Part shown: positions 33,768 through 42,490 of the stretch, one piece after another
Position numbering within the stretch: position 1 is the stretch's first letter
Layout of the letters: each line of letters opens with the position of its first letter
Assembly (NCBI RefSeq): GCF_029265375.1
Contig: NZ_JAJUJJ010000009.1
Coordinates: 29,023-93,022 of the forward strand
Source of the DNA: Nesterenkonia sp.
GTDB taxonomy: Bacteria > Actinomycetota > Actinomycetes > Actinomycetales > Micrococcaceae
Reading direction: 5' to 3'
Length of the DNA stretch: 64,000 nucleotides
The notes under the pieces: model-generated
What the model saw: only the letters and a program-made list of their open reading frames with translations
Told to the model about the DNA's origin: nothing
Database searches by the model: none
Position numbers and translations under genes: made by a program

Positions 33768-34718
33768 GTGAAGGAAGTTGAGCTGACAGTGACCACCACC
33801 GAATCTCGCGAGCCTGCCCTCCGGCACCTGCTGCCGCTGGCCGCCATCGTGCTCACTGCGCTGATGTGGGCCTCCACCTTCGTGCTGATGCGCTGGGCCG
33901 CACCGGACATCTCCCCCGGCCCCCTGGCGCTGATCCGGCTGACAGCCGGTTCGGCGACCCTGACAGTGCTGCTGCTGTGGGCCCGCCGAGGACGGATCCG
34001 CCTGCCCAGCGGCCGGGCCCTGTGGCTGACCGTCGCCTTCGGTGTCAGCTGGTTCGCCGTCTACACGCTGGCCTTCAACTGGGCCGGGCATTTTCTGGAT
34101 GCCGGCACTGTGGCCATGGTGGTCAACATCGCCCCGCTGCTGGTGGGGGTGGGCGCAGTGGTGCTGTTCAAGGAGACTTTCTCCCGCGGCCTCTTCCTGG
34201 GAATGCTGGTCTCCCTGGGCGGGATCGGGCTGATCACCGCGGCCGGCAGCGTGGGTCAGCTGGCCCTGACCGGATTGGCCGTGGCCTTCGCCGCCGCGCT
34301 GCTCTATGCCGCAGGAATGCTGCTGCAGAAGCTGGTGCTGCGCGATGTGGACCCGCTGACCGCCACCTGGCTGGGATGTATTGCCGGGGCCGCTGCGCTG
34401 ATGCCGTTCGCCCCGCAGACCGTGGCTGAATGGGAGGGTCTCAGCACCGCAACGCTGGCGGCGGCGGTATATATGGGGATCGGGCCCTCCGCTCTGGGTT
34501 TCTGGTTCTGGGGCTATGCCATGAACCATTTCCCCACCGGCCGGGTTGCCTCGGCCACTCTGGCCGTCCCGGCGGTGGTGGTGGGGCTCTCTGCGGTCAC
34601 GCTGGGCGAGATTCCCCCGCCGCTGGCGGTGGCAGGCGGCGCGATCTGCCTGGCCGGAGTCGCGATCTCCCAGCTGAGCCGCGGGCGGCGTCGGGCTGTT
34701 CCCCCTGTCCGGGTCTGA
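33768..34718 (+). CDS. EamA/DMT-superfamily transporter
   Basis: 316 residues with ten hydrophobic segments arranged as two EamA halves, for example IVLTALMWASTFVLMRWAAPDISPGPLALIRLTAG and GLAVAFAAALLYAAGMLLQKLVL. Members export amino acids or other metabolites. No substrate can be assigned. GTG 33768 is the listed start; GTG 33789, seven codons in, is better placed after GGAAG. The gap to the nitronate monooxygenase is 30 bp, and 43 bp separate it from the subtilase gene. Confidence 0.85.
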   Translation: MKEVELTVTTTESREPALRHLLPLAAIVLTALMWASTFVLMRWAAPDISPGPLALIRLTAGSATLTVLLLWARRGRIRLPSGRALWLTVAFGVSWFAVYTLAFNWAGHFLDAGTVAMVVNIAPLLVGVGAVVLFKETFSRGLFLGMLVSLGGIGLITAAGSVGQLALTGLAVAFAAALLYAAGMLLQKLVLRDVDPLTATWLGCIAGAAALMPFAPQTVAEWEGLSTATLAAAVYMGIGPSALGFWFWGYAMNHFPTGRVASATLAVPAVVVGLSAVTLGEIPPPLAVAGGAICLAGVAISQLSRGRRRAVPPVRV

Positions 34719-34761
34719 CCGTACGATGGGCTCACACCGTCGCTGAGGGAAGGAGCAGAAG

Positions 34762-35898
34762 ATGACTACTCAGCACGGCGGGTCCCAGCCGCGAGCCGGA
34801 CGCTATGTGGTGGTGTTCGACACTGCCGACGCCCAGATCCTCCAACACGATGCGCCTGCGCTGCTGCGCGCCGAGGGCTTCTCCACTGACTGGTACTTCC
34901 CCCGCCTGGGAATCGGCGTGGTGGACGGTGAGTCTGAGCACCTGGCTGCATTCAGCGGGCGCTGCGCAGAACGGCGCCAGCCTATGCGCTACGCCCCGGA
35001 GCTGACCTACTACGCGATCTCCCCGCAGACCGCGGAGTATGCAGACACCGAGGAGTTCACCTGGGGTCTGCAGGCGGTCGGAGCCGCACAGTCCGGCGCC
35101 ACCGGAGCAGGCATCCGGGTAGCGGTGCTGGATACCGGATTCAGCCCGGACCATCCGGACTTTGCCCGACGGGCGGTGACGGTGGAGTCCTTCATTCAGA
35201 GCGAGAGCCCCGAAGACGCCCACGGGCACGGCACCCACTGCATCGGCACAGCCTGCGGACCGCGGCAGGGCAGGCCGGGCTACGGAGTGGCTCCGGAGAC
35301 GGAGATCTACTCGGGGAAGGTGCTCGGTGACGACGGCTCCGGATCTGACACCTCGATCCTGGCCGGCATCGATTGGGCCCTTCAGAACGACTGCGCGGTG
35401 ATCTCGATGTCACTGGGTGCTGATGTGCGCGAGGTCCATCCGCCCTATGTGGCTGCCGGACGGCGCGCCCTGGAGCAGGGTTCGGTGATCATCGCGGCTG
35501 CCGGGAACAATGCCAGCCGCAGCGCCGGTGATCCCGGCTTCGTCGGGGCGCCGGCCAACAGCCCGGCAGTGATGGCAGTAGCCGCAGTGGATTCGTCCCT
35601 GCGGATCGCGGACTTCTCCTCCCGGTCGGTGCCGGAGGAAGGCGGAGAGGTCAACCTGGCCGGCCCGGGAGTGGAGGTCTACTCCTCCTGGACCGGCGGC
35701 GGGCACCGCAGCATCAGCGGCACCTCTATGGCCTGTCCGCACGTCTCCGGGGTGGCGGCGCTGATCGCCGAGACCACCGGCGCCCGTGGCCAGGAGCTCT
35801 GGGACGCGCTGGTCGACTCGGCCGTGGAGCTGGATGAGCCTGCCGAGGACGTCGGCGCCGGGCTGGTGCGCGCACCAGACTCCGAATCGCAGGACTGA
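34762..35898 (+). CDS. S8 family serine peptidase without signal peptide
   Basis: 378 residues, GAAGGAG upstream. Residues about 14-90 (RYVVVFDTADAQILQHDAPALLRAEGFSTDWYFPRLGIGVVDG) look like an I9-type propeptide. The catalytic domain has the Asp motif IRVAVLDTGFSPDHPDF, the His motif DAHGHGTHCIGTACG, the oxyanion region IIAAAGNNASR, and the Ser motif SGTSMACPHVSGVAAL. No secretion signal is visible, so it should act in the cytoplasm unless exported by another route. A 78-residue protein follows after 6 bp and looks like a stand-alone propeptide/inhibitor. Confidence 0.93.
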   Translation: MTTQHGGSQPRAGRYVVVFDTADAQILQHDAPALLRAEGFSTDWYFPRLGIGVVDGESEHLAAFSGRCAERRQPMRYAPELTYYAISPQTAEYADTEEFTWGLQAVGAAQSGATGAGIRVAVLDTGFSPDHPDFARRAVTVESFIQSESPEDAHGHGTHCIGTACGPRQGRPGYGVAPETEIYSGKVLGDDGSGSDTSILAGIDWALQNDCAVISMSLGADVREVHPPYVAAGRRALEQGSVIIAAAGNNASRSAGDPGFVGAPANSPAVMAVAAVDSSLRIADFSSRSVPEEGGEVNLAGPGVEVYSSWTGGGHRSISGTSMACPHVSGVAALIAETTGARGQELWDALVDSAVELDEPAEDVGAGLVRAPDSESQD

Positions 35899-35904
35899 TC
35901 CGCA

Positions 35905-36141
35905 ATGGGCCAGGAGTGGATCATCACCCTCGCGGATGAGCACCTCGACCGGATGGACGAGGTGGTGGCGCAGCTGCGCGAATGCGGAATGGAGATCGGG
36001 CAGGTGCTGCGTTCACTGGGGCAGGTCACCGCATCCGGCGATGAGGCCTGCGCCCGTCGGGCTGCTGACGTCTCCGGGGTGTCCTCAGTGGACGCTTCGC
36101 GTCAGATCCGCCTCTCCCCGCCGGATTCAGAGGTGCAGTAG
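35905..36141 (+). CDS. Small I9-like protein paired with the S8 peptidase
   Basis: 78 residues starting 6 bp after the subtilase stop. It has an alternating pattern EWIITLADEHLDRMDEVVAQLRECGMEIGQVLRSLGQVTAS followed by AADVSGVSSVDASRQIRLSPPDSEVQ. The beta-alpha-beta-beta-alpha-beta order and the ending GV-x-SV-x-x-x-R-x-x-x-L-x-PPDS-x-VQ match small proteins that often sit beside S8 peptidases and resemble the I9 propeptide/inhibitor fold. Database entries sometimes label such proteins with unrelated enzyme names. Inhibition or chaperoning of the neighbour in trans is inferred, not shown. Confidence 0.75.
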   Translation: MGQEWIITLADEHLDRMDEVVAQLRECGMEIGQVLRSLGQVTASGDEACARRAADVSGVSSVDASRQIRLSPPDSEVQ

Positions 36142-36146
36142 CCGGC

Positions 36147-36446
36147 TCAGAGCTGCTCTTCGACCCGACGGACCTTCTCGGTCAGCTGATTGGTGTGCCC
36201 GGGGCGGATATCGGCTTTGACCACCAGACTGACCCTCGGACTGGTGGCGACCACTGCGTCGGTGGCTCGCCGGATGACGTCAAAGACCTCGTCCCACTCG
36301 CCTTCCACCAGGGTGAACATGGCGTTGTACTCATAGGGCAGCCCAGAGTCTTTGACCACTGCAATGGCCTCGGCCACGGCCCGAGCGACGGAGCCGTCGT
36401 CCTCGGGGTCGGCGGTGGTCGGTGCTACGGAGAATGCGACTAACAT
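36147..36446 (-). CDS. Thiamine-binding protein, MTH1187/YkoF-like
   Basis: 99 residues with a strong AGGAGGT ribosome site. The sequence MLVAFSVAPTTAD, SVARAVAEAIAVVKDSGLPYEYNAMFTLVEGEWDEVFDVIRRATDAV and SLVVKADIRPGHTNQLTEKV is characteristic of the MTH1187 family, small ferredoxin-fold proteins that bind thiamine-related ligands. The stop lies 5 bp from the convergent I9-like gene. Confidence 0.9.
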   Translation of the reverse strand: MLVAFSVAPTTADPEDDGSVARAVAEAIAVVKDSGLPYEYNAMFTLVEGEWDEVFDVIRRATDAVVATSPRVSLVVKADIRPGHTNQLTEKVRRVEEQL

Positions 36447-36507
36447 GTCTGAGACCTCCTACGGTATGGGTGCGGCCAGCCTACGCCGGGACCCCGGGCT
36501 CTTTGAA

Positions 36508-36522
36508 CCCCTGCCGCAGGGG
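36508..36522 (-). terminator. Short GC hairpin downstream of the antiporter gene
   Basis: CCCCTG-CCG-CAGGGG forms a perfect 6-bp stem between the antiporter stop and the thiamine-binding gene. There is no T-tract after it, so termination is only possible. Confidence 0.35.
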
Positions 36523-36576
36523 CCCAGCGACGCTGTGCCGGCCGGCCGGTCTCCTCAGGGCCGTGCAGAACGTTCT

Positions 36577-37779
36577 CTAGCGGCTGGGCTTCTGCTCAAT
36601 GATCGGGGTGGGGCGGGTCGGCGGGGAGCTGAGGTACTCCAGCGGCTCCTCATCCTGGTGCCGCGGTCGCCCGCGGCGCAGGCCCAGTTCGTAGCCTGCC
36701 AGGGCGGTGACCCACAGCGCGGTGATCGGCAGCACGAACCAGAGCATGGCGGCGCTGAAGGGCTCCAGCACATCGTGGGCCGAGGCGGAGAGCACCAGGT
36801 AGACCACATATGCCACATACATGCAGGCAAGCAGGCCGCCCTCCATCTGGCCGATGGCCTGCCCGGTGAACGCCATCGGCAGCAGCACCAGTGCCACGGC
36901 CAGCATGACGGGCAGGTCGAAGTTCACCGCGGCCGGCTCCACTGAGATTCCGATGGGAGAGATGATGCTGGTCAGGCCCAGTACTGCGCCGAGGTTGAAG
37001 ATATTCGAGCCCACCAGGTTGCCCACGGCCATATCGCGCTGTCCCCGGATCGCAGCGATCACTGAGGTCGCCAGCTCCGGCAGCGAGGTGCCGATGGCCA
37101 CCACGGTCAGGCCGATGATCAGGTCACTGACTCCCAGGGAGGCAGCGATGCTCGTCGCCCCACTGACCAGGAAGCGGGCGCCCAGCACCAGCAGGCCCAC
37201 GCCTGCCAGCACGAGTATGAGGTCCACTGTGGTGGAACCCAGTGTGGTGGCACGCAGCCTGGAGGTCAGCCGCCCGCCCGGGCTGGCGGCCAGCACCTCT
37301 TCTACGGCCAGCTCTGCCTCTGTTCCGCGGGCGCGTTGGCGCCGTGCGTACCACAGAGTGCCGACCAGGTAGGCCAGCAGCATCGCGAACAGCAGCACAC
37401 CGTCCCCGGTGGAGAAGTCGCCGTCGAAGGCCAGCACCAGGGTCAGCACGGACAGGCCGATCATCACCGGGATATCAGCTTTGATGAGCTGGACCTTGAC
37501 CATCAGTCCGCCGAAAAGTGCGGTGAGGCCCAGCACGAAGAGAATATTGGCAATATTGGAGCCCACTACATTGCCGACCGCTAGGCCCGGAGTTCCGCTC
37601 AAAGCGGCGCCGACGCTCACCGCCAGCTCCGGCGCCGAGGTGGCGAAGGAGACCACGGTCAGGCCGATGACCAGCGATGAGAGCCCTACGGTCTTCCCCA
37701 GGGACGCCGCTCCGCGCACCAGCGCTTCGCCTCCCAGCACGAGGAGCACAAAACCGCTGATCAGCAGGAGGAGACTCAT
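36577..37779 (-). CDS. Calcium/sodium (CaCA) antiporter, YrbG-like
   Basis: About 400 residues with ten or eleven membrane helices and the duplicated alpha-repeats that form the ion site: VIGLTVVSFATSAPELAVSVGAALSGTPGLAVGNVVGSNIANI and LIIGLTVVAIGTSLPELATSVIAAIRGQRDMAVGNLVGSNIFN. The pair defines the Ca2+/cation exchanger superfamily, working by exchange with Na+ or H+. ATG 37779 (MSLLLLISG) is preferred over GTG 37788 because GGGAGA lies at the right distance. The C-terminal tail RRGRPRHQDEEPLEYLSS is cytoplasmic. Confidence 0.93.
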   Translation of the reverse strand: MSLLLLISGFVLLVLGGEALVRGAASLGKTVGLSSLVIGLTVVSFATSAPELAVSVGAALSGTPGLAVGNVVGSNIANILFVLGLTALFGGLMVKVQLIKADIPVMIGLSVLTLVLAFDGDFSTGDGVLLFAMLLAYLVGTLWYARRQRARGTEAELAVEEVLAASPGGRLTSRLRATTLGSTTVDLILVLAGVGLLVLGARFLVSGATSIAASLGVSDLIIGLTVVAIGTSLPELATSVIAAIRGQRDMAVGNLVGSNIFNLGAVLGLTSIISPIGISVEPAAVNFDLPVMLAVALVLLPMAFTGQAIGQMEGGLLACMYVAYVVYLVLSASAHDVLEPFSAAMLWFVLPITALWVTALAGYELGLRRGRPRHQDEEPLEYLSSPPTRPTPIIEQKPSR

Positions 37780-37917
37780 AAGTGTCACTCTCCCAGCTTA
37801 CCCCGAGCTGAGCACAAGTATTAGACGAAAGTAGACATCGTCTCAGGTGGGAGCATGTGCTGTGCCCGGGGCTACGATGGACTGTGGCACCCGCCGTCCC
37901 CAACAGAAGGAGCACTC

Positions 37918-38418
37918 GTGGCCATTGAGTCGGAGAAGGTCATCCCGCACAGCGCGGACGCGATTGTGGAGGCCTATGCCTCCCGTGAGTTTCACCAGCA
38001 CCTGGCCGGCAAGGTCGGCTCGCAGCTGAAGAGCTTTGAGTCCAGCACCACGGCCGAAGGCGGCCGCAGGATTGTCAGTATGCAGGCGATGAGCGTGGAC
38101 CGGCTTCCCGATATTGCGCGCAAGGTCCTGAAGGGGACGGTGACTGTGACCATCACCGACACCTGGAGTGCGCCGGACAGTTCAGGCTCGCGCCGCTCAG
38201 AGACGGTGGTCGACGTCGCCGGAGCCCCGGTGAAGGGCACCGCCTCGCAGACCCTGCATGCCCGCGGTGAGACCGAGACCCGCGCCACTGTGCGTGGTGA
38301 GGTCGAGGTGAAGATTCCCATTGTGGGCAAGAAGGTGGCATCGGCCGCCGAGCCCTATATCGCCAAGTTCGTGGAGCTGCAGGCCAAAGAGGTCTCGGCC
38401 TTCCTCAGCTCGCGGTGA
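37918..38418 (+). CDS. DUF2505 family protein
   Basis: GTG 37918 has AGAAGGAG upstream; the ORF track starts earlier at 37855 without support. The 166-residue product (AIESEKVIPHSADAIVEAYASREFHQHLAGKVGSQLKSFESS ... FVELQAKEVSAFL) matches actinobacterial DUF2505, a START/SRPBCC-like ligand-binding fold with the usual long C-terminal helix. No ligand is known. It is convergent with pth, with a strong shared hairpin between them. Confidence 0.85.
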   Translation: MAIESEKVIPHSADAIVEAYASREFHQHLAGKVGSQLKSFESSTTAEGGRRIVSMQAMSVDRLPDIARKVLKGTVTVTITDTWSAPDSSGSRRSETVVDVAGAPVKGTASQTLHARGETETRATVRGEVEVKIPIVGKKVASAAEPYIAKFVELQAKEVSAFLSSR

Positions 38419-38427
38419 GGCTGCGCC

Positions 38428-38458
38428 GGCCGCTCAGTGCACTCTGTTCTGAGCGGCC
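38428..38458. terminator. Bidirectional hairpin between DUF2505 and pth
   Basis: GGCCGCTCAG, an 11-base loop and CTGAGCGGCC make a perfect 10-bp stem. It lies 10 bp after the DUF2505 stop and covers the last codons of the convergent pth gene, so it can act for both transcripts. No clear T-tract on either side. Confidence 0.6.
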
Positions 38459-39012
38459 GTCAGACCTTCGGTGAGCAGCAGCTCGACGGCGTCGGCGGCA
38501 CGCCCGACCAGCTGCGGCAGCTCATCGCGCTGTTCGGCGGAGAAGTTCTGCAGCACGTAGTCGGCGGTGTCCATCGCCCCGGGCGGACGGCCCACCCCCA
38601 CGCGGACACGCAGGTAGTCGCGCTGCCCGCCGAGGTGCTGGGTGATCGACTTCAGTCCGTTGTGCCCGCCTTCGGACCCGCCGCGCTTGAGTTTGATGCG
38701 GCCGAAGTCCAGGTCGACCTCATCGTGGACCACCACCAGCCGAGCCGGATCCACCGAGAAGTAGTCCATCAGGGCGCGCACCGGCTTGCCCGAGTGGTTC
38801 ATATACCCCTCGGAGACGGCGAAGAGCACCTTGGGCCCGGCGGCTGAGAGCCGAGCCCCCACGGCTTTTGCCCCCACTTTGGTGCGGGTATAGCTGGCGC
38901 CCATGCGTTCCAGGAGCTCATCGAGGACCATGTGCCCGATATTGTGCCGAGTATGGCGATAGCGGGCCCCGGGATTGCCGAGACCCGCTATCAGCCAGGT
39001 GTCTGAAGCCAT
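38434..39012 (-). CDS. pth: Peptidyl-tRNA hydrolase
   Basis: 192 residues. It recycles tRNA by cutting the ester bond of peptidyl-tRNA released from stalled ribosomes. Hallmarks are LIAGLGNPGARYRHTRHNIGHMVLDEL with the catalytic His, EGYMNHSGKPVRALMDYF, LVVVHDEVDLDFGRIKLKRGGSEGGHNGLKSI and RVRVGVGRPPG. It follows rplY on the same strand by 27 bp in the actinobacterial order glmU-prs-rplY-pth. Confidence 0.96.
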   Translation of the reverse strand: MASDTWLIAGLGNPGARYRHTRHNIGHMVLDELLERMGASYTRTKVGAKAVGARLSAAGPKVLFAVSEGYMNHSGKPVRALMDYFSVDPARLVVVHDEVDLDFGRIKLKRGGSEGGHNGLKSITQHLGGQRDYLRVRVGVGRPPGAMDTADYVLQNFSAEQRDELPQLVGRAADAVELLLTEGLTAAQNRVH

Positions 39013-39039
39013 AGCGTCCAGACTAGTCGAGGGTGAGGA

Positions 39040-39684
39040 TCACTCGCTGTCCTCGCCGGACTCCTCACCGGACTCTTCGCCTTCGGCCTCCTCGGCGGCC
39101 TCTTCGCCCTCGGCCTCAGCCTCGGCGTCCTCGTCCTCCAGCGGCTGCTCCTGCGGCTCGTAGATGGAGACGATCGGGGACTCCAGGTCGGTCAGGGCCA
39201 GCTCGGCGCCCTCGGGGAGGATCAGAGCGTCCGGAAGCGCGTTCTCGTCGCGGTCGGTGATGTCGATGCTGATGGACTCCGGCAGGTTGAGCGCATCGGC
39301 CTCCACCGGGACGGTGGGCTGGTCCAGCATGTACTCGAATCCTGTGGCCGGCTCGCCGACGACCTCGACGGGTACGTCGACCACGATCTTCTCGCCCTTG
39401 CGGACTGCCAGGAGGTCCAGGTGCACGATGAACGGCTTGATCGGGTCGCGCTGGATGTCCTTGGGCACCACCAGCTGCTCCTCACCCTCGATGTCCAGGG
39501 TGATCAGGGCGTTGGGGTTGCGCACGGCCAGGGAGGTCTCGTGGCCGGGCAGCAGCACGTGGCGGGGGTCATCGCCGTGGCCGTAGATGACGGCGGGAAT
39601 CTTGTCGGCCCGGCGCGCGCGGCGGGCCGAACCCTTGCCGAACTCAGTGCGAGTCTCAGCGGAAATCTGAATCTTGTCTGCCAT
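39040..39684 (-). CDS. rplY: 50S ribosomal protein L25, CTC type with acidic tail
   Basis: 214 residues: the N-terminal L25 domain that binds 5S rRNA (ISAETRTEFGKGSARRARRADKIPAVIYGHGDDPRHVLLPGHE) and the TL5/CTC C-terminal beta domain. The tail from about residue 180 is almost all Glu, Asp, Ala and Ser (EDEDAEAEAEGEEAAEEAEGEESGEESGEDSE), longer and more acidic than in most actinobacteria. AAGGA precedes the ATG. The upstream gap of 185 bp to prs may contain a separate promoter. Confidence 0.95.
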   Translation of the reverse strand: MADKIQISAETRTEFGKGSARRARRADKIPAVIYGHGDDPRHVLLPGHETSLAVRNPNALITLDIEGEEQLVVPKDIQRDPIKPFIVHLDLLAVRKGEKIVVDVPVEVVGEPATGFEYMLDQPTVPVEADALNLPESISIDITDRDENALPDALILPEGAELALTDLESPIVSIYEPQEQPLEDEDAEAEAEGEEAAEEAEGEESGEESGEDSE

Positions 39685-39869
39685 GAGAGGTGTCCTTCGT
39701 CAGTGATGCGGTCTCATCGCCAGGCTGACGGAAGGAGTGAGTCGACGGCGCAGATCGCGCCGGAATGATCCCACCCTGTCGATCACGGGGCTGCGTCACC
39801 AACGCGGCCCCCTCGCCTGGGCACAGCGCACGAGTCTAGCACGGGCGCCCAACCGCGGGCGATCGGTGC

Positions 39870-40850
39870 TCAGGAGCGACCTTCGAACAGGGTGGTGACC
39901 GAGCCGTCGGTGAAGACCTCGCGGATCGCGCGGGCCAGGATCGGTGCGATCGAGAGCACAGTGAGCTGCTCGAAGCGCTTCTCCGGAGGGATGGGCAGCG
40001 TGTTGGTGACCACCACTTCCCTCGCCCCACAGTTGGAGAGCCGCTCGGTGGCCGGTGCGGTGAGGATCGGATGGGTCGCAGCGATGATGACGTCCTTCGC
40101 CCCGGCCTCCTTGAGGATGCTCACGGCCCCGGCAATCGTGCCGCCGGTGTCAATCATGTCATCGATCAGCACGCAGGTGCGGCCCTCGATCTCCCCGACG
40201 ACCTGCTTGGACTCAGCCTTATTGGGCTGGGTCAGATCCCGGGTCTTGTGCACGAATGCCAGCGGCACCCCACCCAGCCGGTCGGCCCACCGCTCAGCCA
40301 CGCGGACCCGGCCGGTGTCCGGGGAGACCACGGTGACCTCGTCGCCGGCGACCTGCTGGCGGATGTAGTCGGCCAGCAGCGGGACGCCGAAGAGATGGTC
40401 GACCGGACCGTCGAAGAAGCCCTGGATCTGGTCGGTGTGCAGATCCACGCTCATAATCCGGTCCGCCCCGGCGGCCTTGTAGAGATCGGCCACCAGTCGG
40501 GCGGAGATCGGCTCGCGGCCCCGGCCCTTCTTGTCCTGACGGGAGTAGGGGTAGAACGGGGAGACTACTGTGATGCGCTTGGCCGAGGCTCGCTTCATGG
40601 AGTCGATCATGATCAGCTGCTCCATCAGCCAGTTGTTCAGCGGAGCCGGATGCGACTGCAGCAGGAAGACGTCCTTGCCCCGGACTGATTCGGAGGAGCG
40701 CACGTAGATCTCTCCGTTGGCGAAGTCGTAGGCGCTCAGGGGCAGCAGCTCAGTGCCCAGCTCATCGGCGATCTCCTGAGCCAGCTCCGGGTGAGCCCGC
40801 CCAGTGGCGACCACCAGCGTCTTCTCCGTGCTCTGCCTGATTTCATCCAT
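39870..40850 (-). CDS. prs: Ribose-phosphate diphosphokinase
   Basis: 326 residues. It makes PRPP from ribose-5-phosphate and ATP for nucleotide, His and Trp synthesis. The ribose-phosphate/PRPP loop is CVLIDDMIDTGGTIAGAVSIL, the flexible catalytic region MSVDLHTDQIQGFFDGPVDHLFG, and the metal/ATP segments FANGEIYVRSSESVRGKDVFLLQSHP and VVSPFYPYSRQDKKGRGREPISARLVADL. It lies 29 bp downstream of glmU. Confidence 0.97.
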   Translation of the reverse strand: MDEIRQSTEKTLVVATGRAHPELAQEIADELGTELLPLSAYDFANGEIYVRSSESVRGKDVFLLQSHPAPLNNWLMEQLIMIDSMKRASAKRITVVSPFYPYSRQDKKGRGREPISARLVADLYKAAGADRIMSVDLHTDQIQGFFDGPVDHLFGVPLLADYIRQQVAGDEVTVVSPDTGRVRVAERWADRLGGVPLAFVHKTRDLTQPNKAESKQVVGEIEGRTCVLIDDMIDTGGTIAGAVSILKEAGAKDVIIAATHPILTAPATERLSNCGAREVVVTNTLPIPPEKRFEQLTVLSIAPILARAIREVFTDGSVTTLFEGRS

Positions 40851-40879
40851 GCGTCTCTGCCCTCAACTGTGTGTTGTGA

Positions 40880-42355
40880 CTACTGCCGGCGGTCGCCGTC
40901 GTCGTTGTTCTGAGCCCGTTCAGCAGCCTGAGCCGAGGCTGAGCCCGGGCGTTTGCTGCTCACCCAGTTCTCCGCGTTGCGCTGCGGAGCCACCGAAAGG
41001 GCCAGGGCCCCGGGCGGCACATCCTTGCGCACCACAGCCCCGGCACCCGTGTAGGCGCCGTCGCCGACCTCAACCGGGGCGACGAACACTGTATTGGAGC
41101 TGGTCCTGACATGCGAACCGATGACCGTGCGGTGCTTGTTCTCACCGTCATAGTTTGCGGTGATGTTCCCGCAGCCGATATTGGTGTGCTCCCCAATCGT
41201 TGCGTCCCCGGCGTAGCCGAGGTGGGAGAGCTTGGAGCCGCGTCCGATCTGGACATTCTTGGTCTCGTAGAACGCGCCGATCTTGCCGTCTGCCCCCAGC
41301 ACTGTGCCCGGGCGCAGATAGGTGAAGGGTCCGACGACGCTGCCGGGGCCGATCTGGGCGCCCGCACCGTGGGTGCGCATCACCTGGGCGCCCTCTCCCA
41401 CGGTGACATCGGTCAACGTGGTGTCCGGGCCCACCACCGCGTCGCGGCCGATGTGTGTGACACCGTGCAGCTGGGTCCCCGGCAGGACGGTGGTGTCCTC
41501 CTCCAGGGTGACAGTGGCGTCTATCCAGGTGGTGGCTGGATCCACCACGGTGGTGCCGGCGCGCATCGCAGCGGTGACCGTGCGCCGGTTCAGCTCTGCG
41601 GCCAGCGCCTGCAGCTGTACACGGTCGTTGGCTCCTTCCACCTGCCAGCGGTCCTGGGTGACCAGGGCGGAGACGCGTCCACCGCGGCTGCGGGCGATGC
41701 TGAGCACATCGGTGAGATACTTCTCCCCCTGGGCGTTGTCGGTGGACACCTCGCCCAGAGCGGCGCTGAGCATCTGGGCGTCGAAGGCGTAGATGCCGGA
41801 GTTGATCTCGCCGATCCGGCGCTGCTCCTCAGTGGCGTCCTTATGCTCCACGATCCCGGTGACTTCCTCGCCCTGCCGCAGAATACGACCGTAGCCGGCG
41901 GCGTCGGCGAGCACTGTGCTCAGTACGGTCACCGCATTGCCGCGGCCCTCATGCTCGGCCACCAGCTCGCTGAGCAGCTGCGGACTCAGCAGCGGCACAT
42001 CCCCGTAGGTGACCACCACAGTTCCGGTCTGCGCCGGGGATCCCGCCTCAGCCAGAGCCTGCAGGCCGCACTCCACCGCGCGGCCGGTGCCGGGAATCTC
42101 GTCCTGGTCGGCCAGCAGCACCTCGGCGTCGTGCTCGGCGATATGGGCGGCGACCTTCTCCCGCTGATGGCGCACCACGGCCACCACGTGCTGCGGGTTC
42201 ACCGCCCGTGCGGTGCTCAGGGCGTGTCCGATCATCGACACCCCGCCGAGGGTGTGCAGGATCTTCGGAGTCCGCGATTTCATGCGGGTCCCGGCTCCGG
42301 CTGCGAGAACGATGACGGCAGTGGGGCCGGACTGCGACGCAGCGGACTCGGTCAC
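40880..42355 (-). CDS. glmU: Bifunctional UDP-GlcNAc pyrophosphorylase / glucosamine-1-phosphate acetyltransferase
   Basis: 491 residues with both domains: the N-terminal uridyltransferase (VIVLAAGAGTRMKSRTPKILHTLGG; VVTYGDVPLLSPQLL; EINSGIYAFDAQML) and the C-terminal left-handed beta-helix acetyltransferase (PFTYLRPGTVLGADGKIGAFYETKNVQIGRGSKLSHLGYAGDATIGEHTNIGCGNITANYDGENKHRTVIG). It makes UDP-GlcNAc for peptidoglycan. The GTG start has GGAG about nine bases upstream. It heads the glmU-prs-rplY-pth block. Confidence 0.97.
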   Translation of the reverse strand: MTESAASQSGPTAVIVLAAGAGTRMKSRTPKILHTLGGVSMIGHALSTARAVNPQHVVAVVRHQREKVAAHIAEHDAEVLLADQDEIPGTGRAVECGLQALAEAGSPAQTGTVVVTYGDVPLLSPQLLSELVAEHEGRGNAVTVLSTVLADAAGYGRILRQGEEVTGIVEHKDATEEQRRIGEINSGIYAFDAQMLSAALGEVSTDNAQGEKYLTDVLSIARSRGGRVSALVTQDRWQVEGANDRVQLQALAAELNRRTVTAAMRAGTTVVDPATTWIDATVTLEEDTTVLPGTQLHGVTHIGRDAVVGPDTTLTDVTVGEGAQVMRTHGAGAQIGPGSVVGPFTYLRPGTVLGADGKIGAFYETKNVQIGRGSKLSHLGYAGDATIGEHTNIGCGNITANYDGENKHRTVIGSHVRTSSNTVFVAPVEVGDGAYTGAGAVVRKDVPPGALALSVAPQRNAENWVSSKRPGSASAQAAERAQNNDDGDRRQ

Positions 42356-42386
42356 GGGTGGCTCCTGTCGACGATCATCTGATGCG

Positions 42387-42458
42387 TTCCGCCACTAGGA
42401 CTCGAACCTAGACTATCGGTACCAAAAACCGGTGTGCTGCCGATTACACCATGGCGGA
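42387..42458 (-). tRNA. tRNA-Gln (anticodon TTG)
   Basis: On the minus strand TCCGCCA pairs perfectly with TGGCGGA as the acceptor stem. The D arm is GTGT...AGCAC, the anticodon loop TTTTGGT carries TTG, and the T arm is CTAGG TTCGAGT CCTAG. The discriminator is A, and CCA is not encoded. One anticodon-stem base pair (C-A) is mismatched in my folding. It precedes glmU, as in related genomes. Confidence 0.93.
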
Positions 42459-42490
42459 TCACGCGTAGCGCGGTGTCCATGGTACCGGTC

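Noticed and set aside
39685-39869. Riboswitch or ribosomal-protein leader before rplY
   Set aside because: I found no recognisable conserved structure; only a generic spacer with possible promoter.
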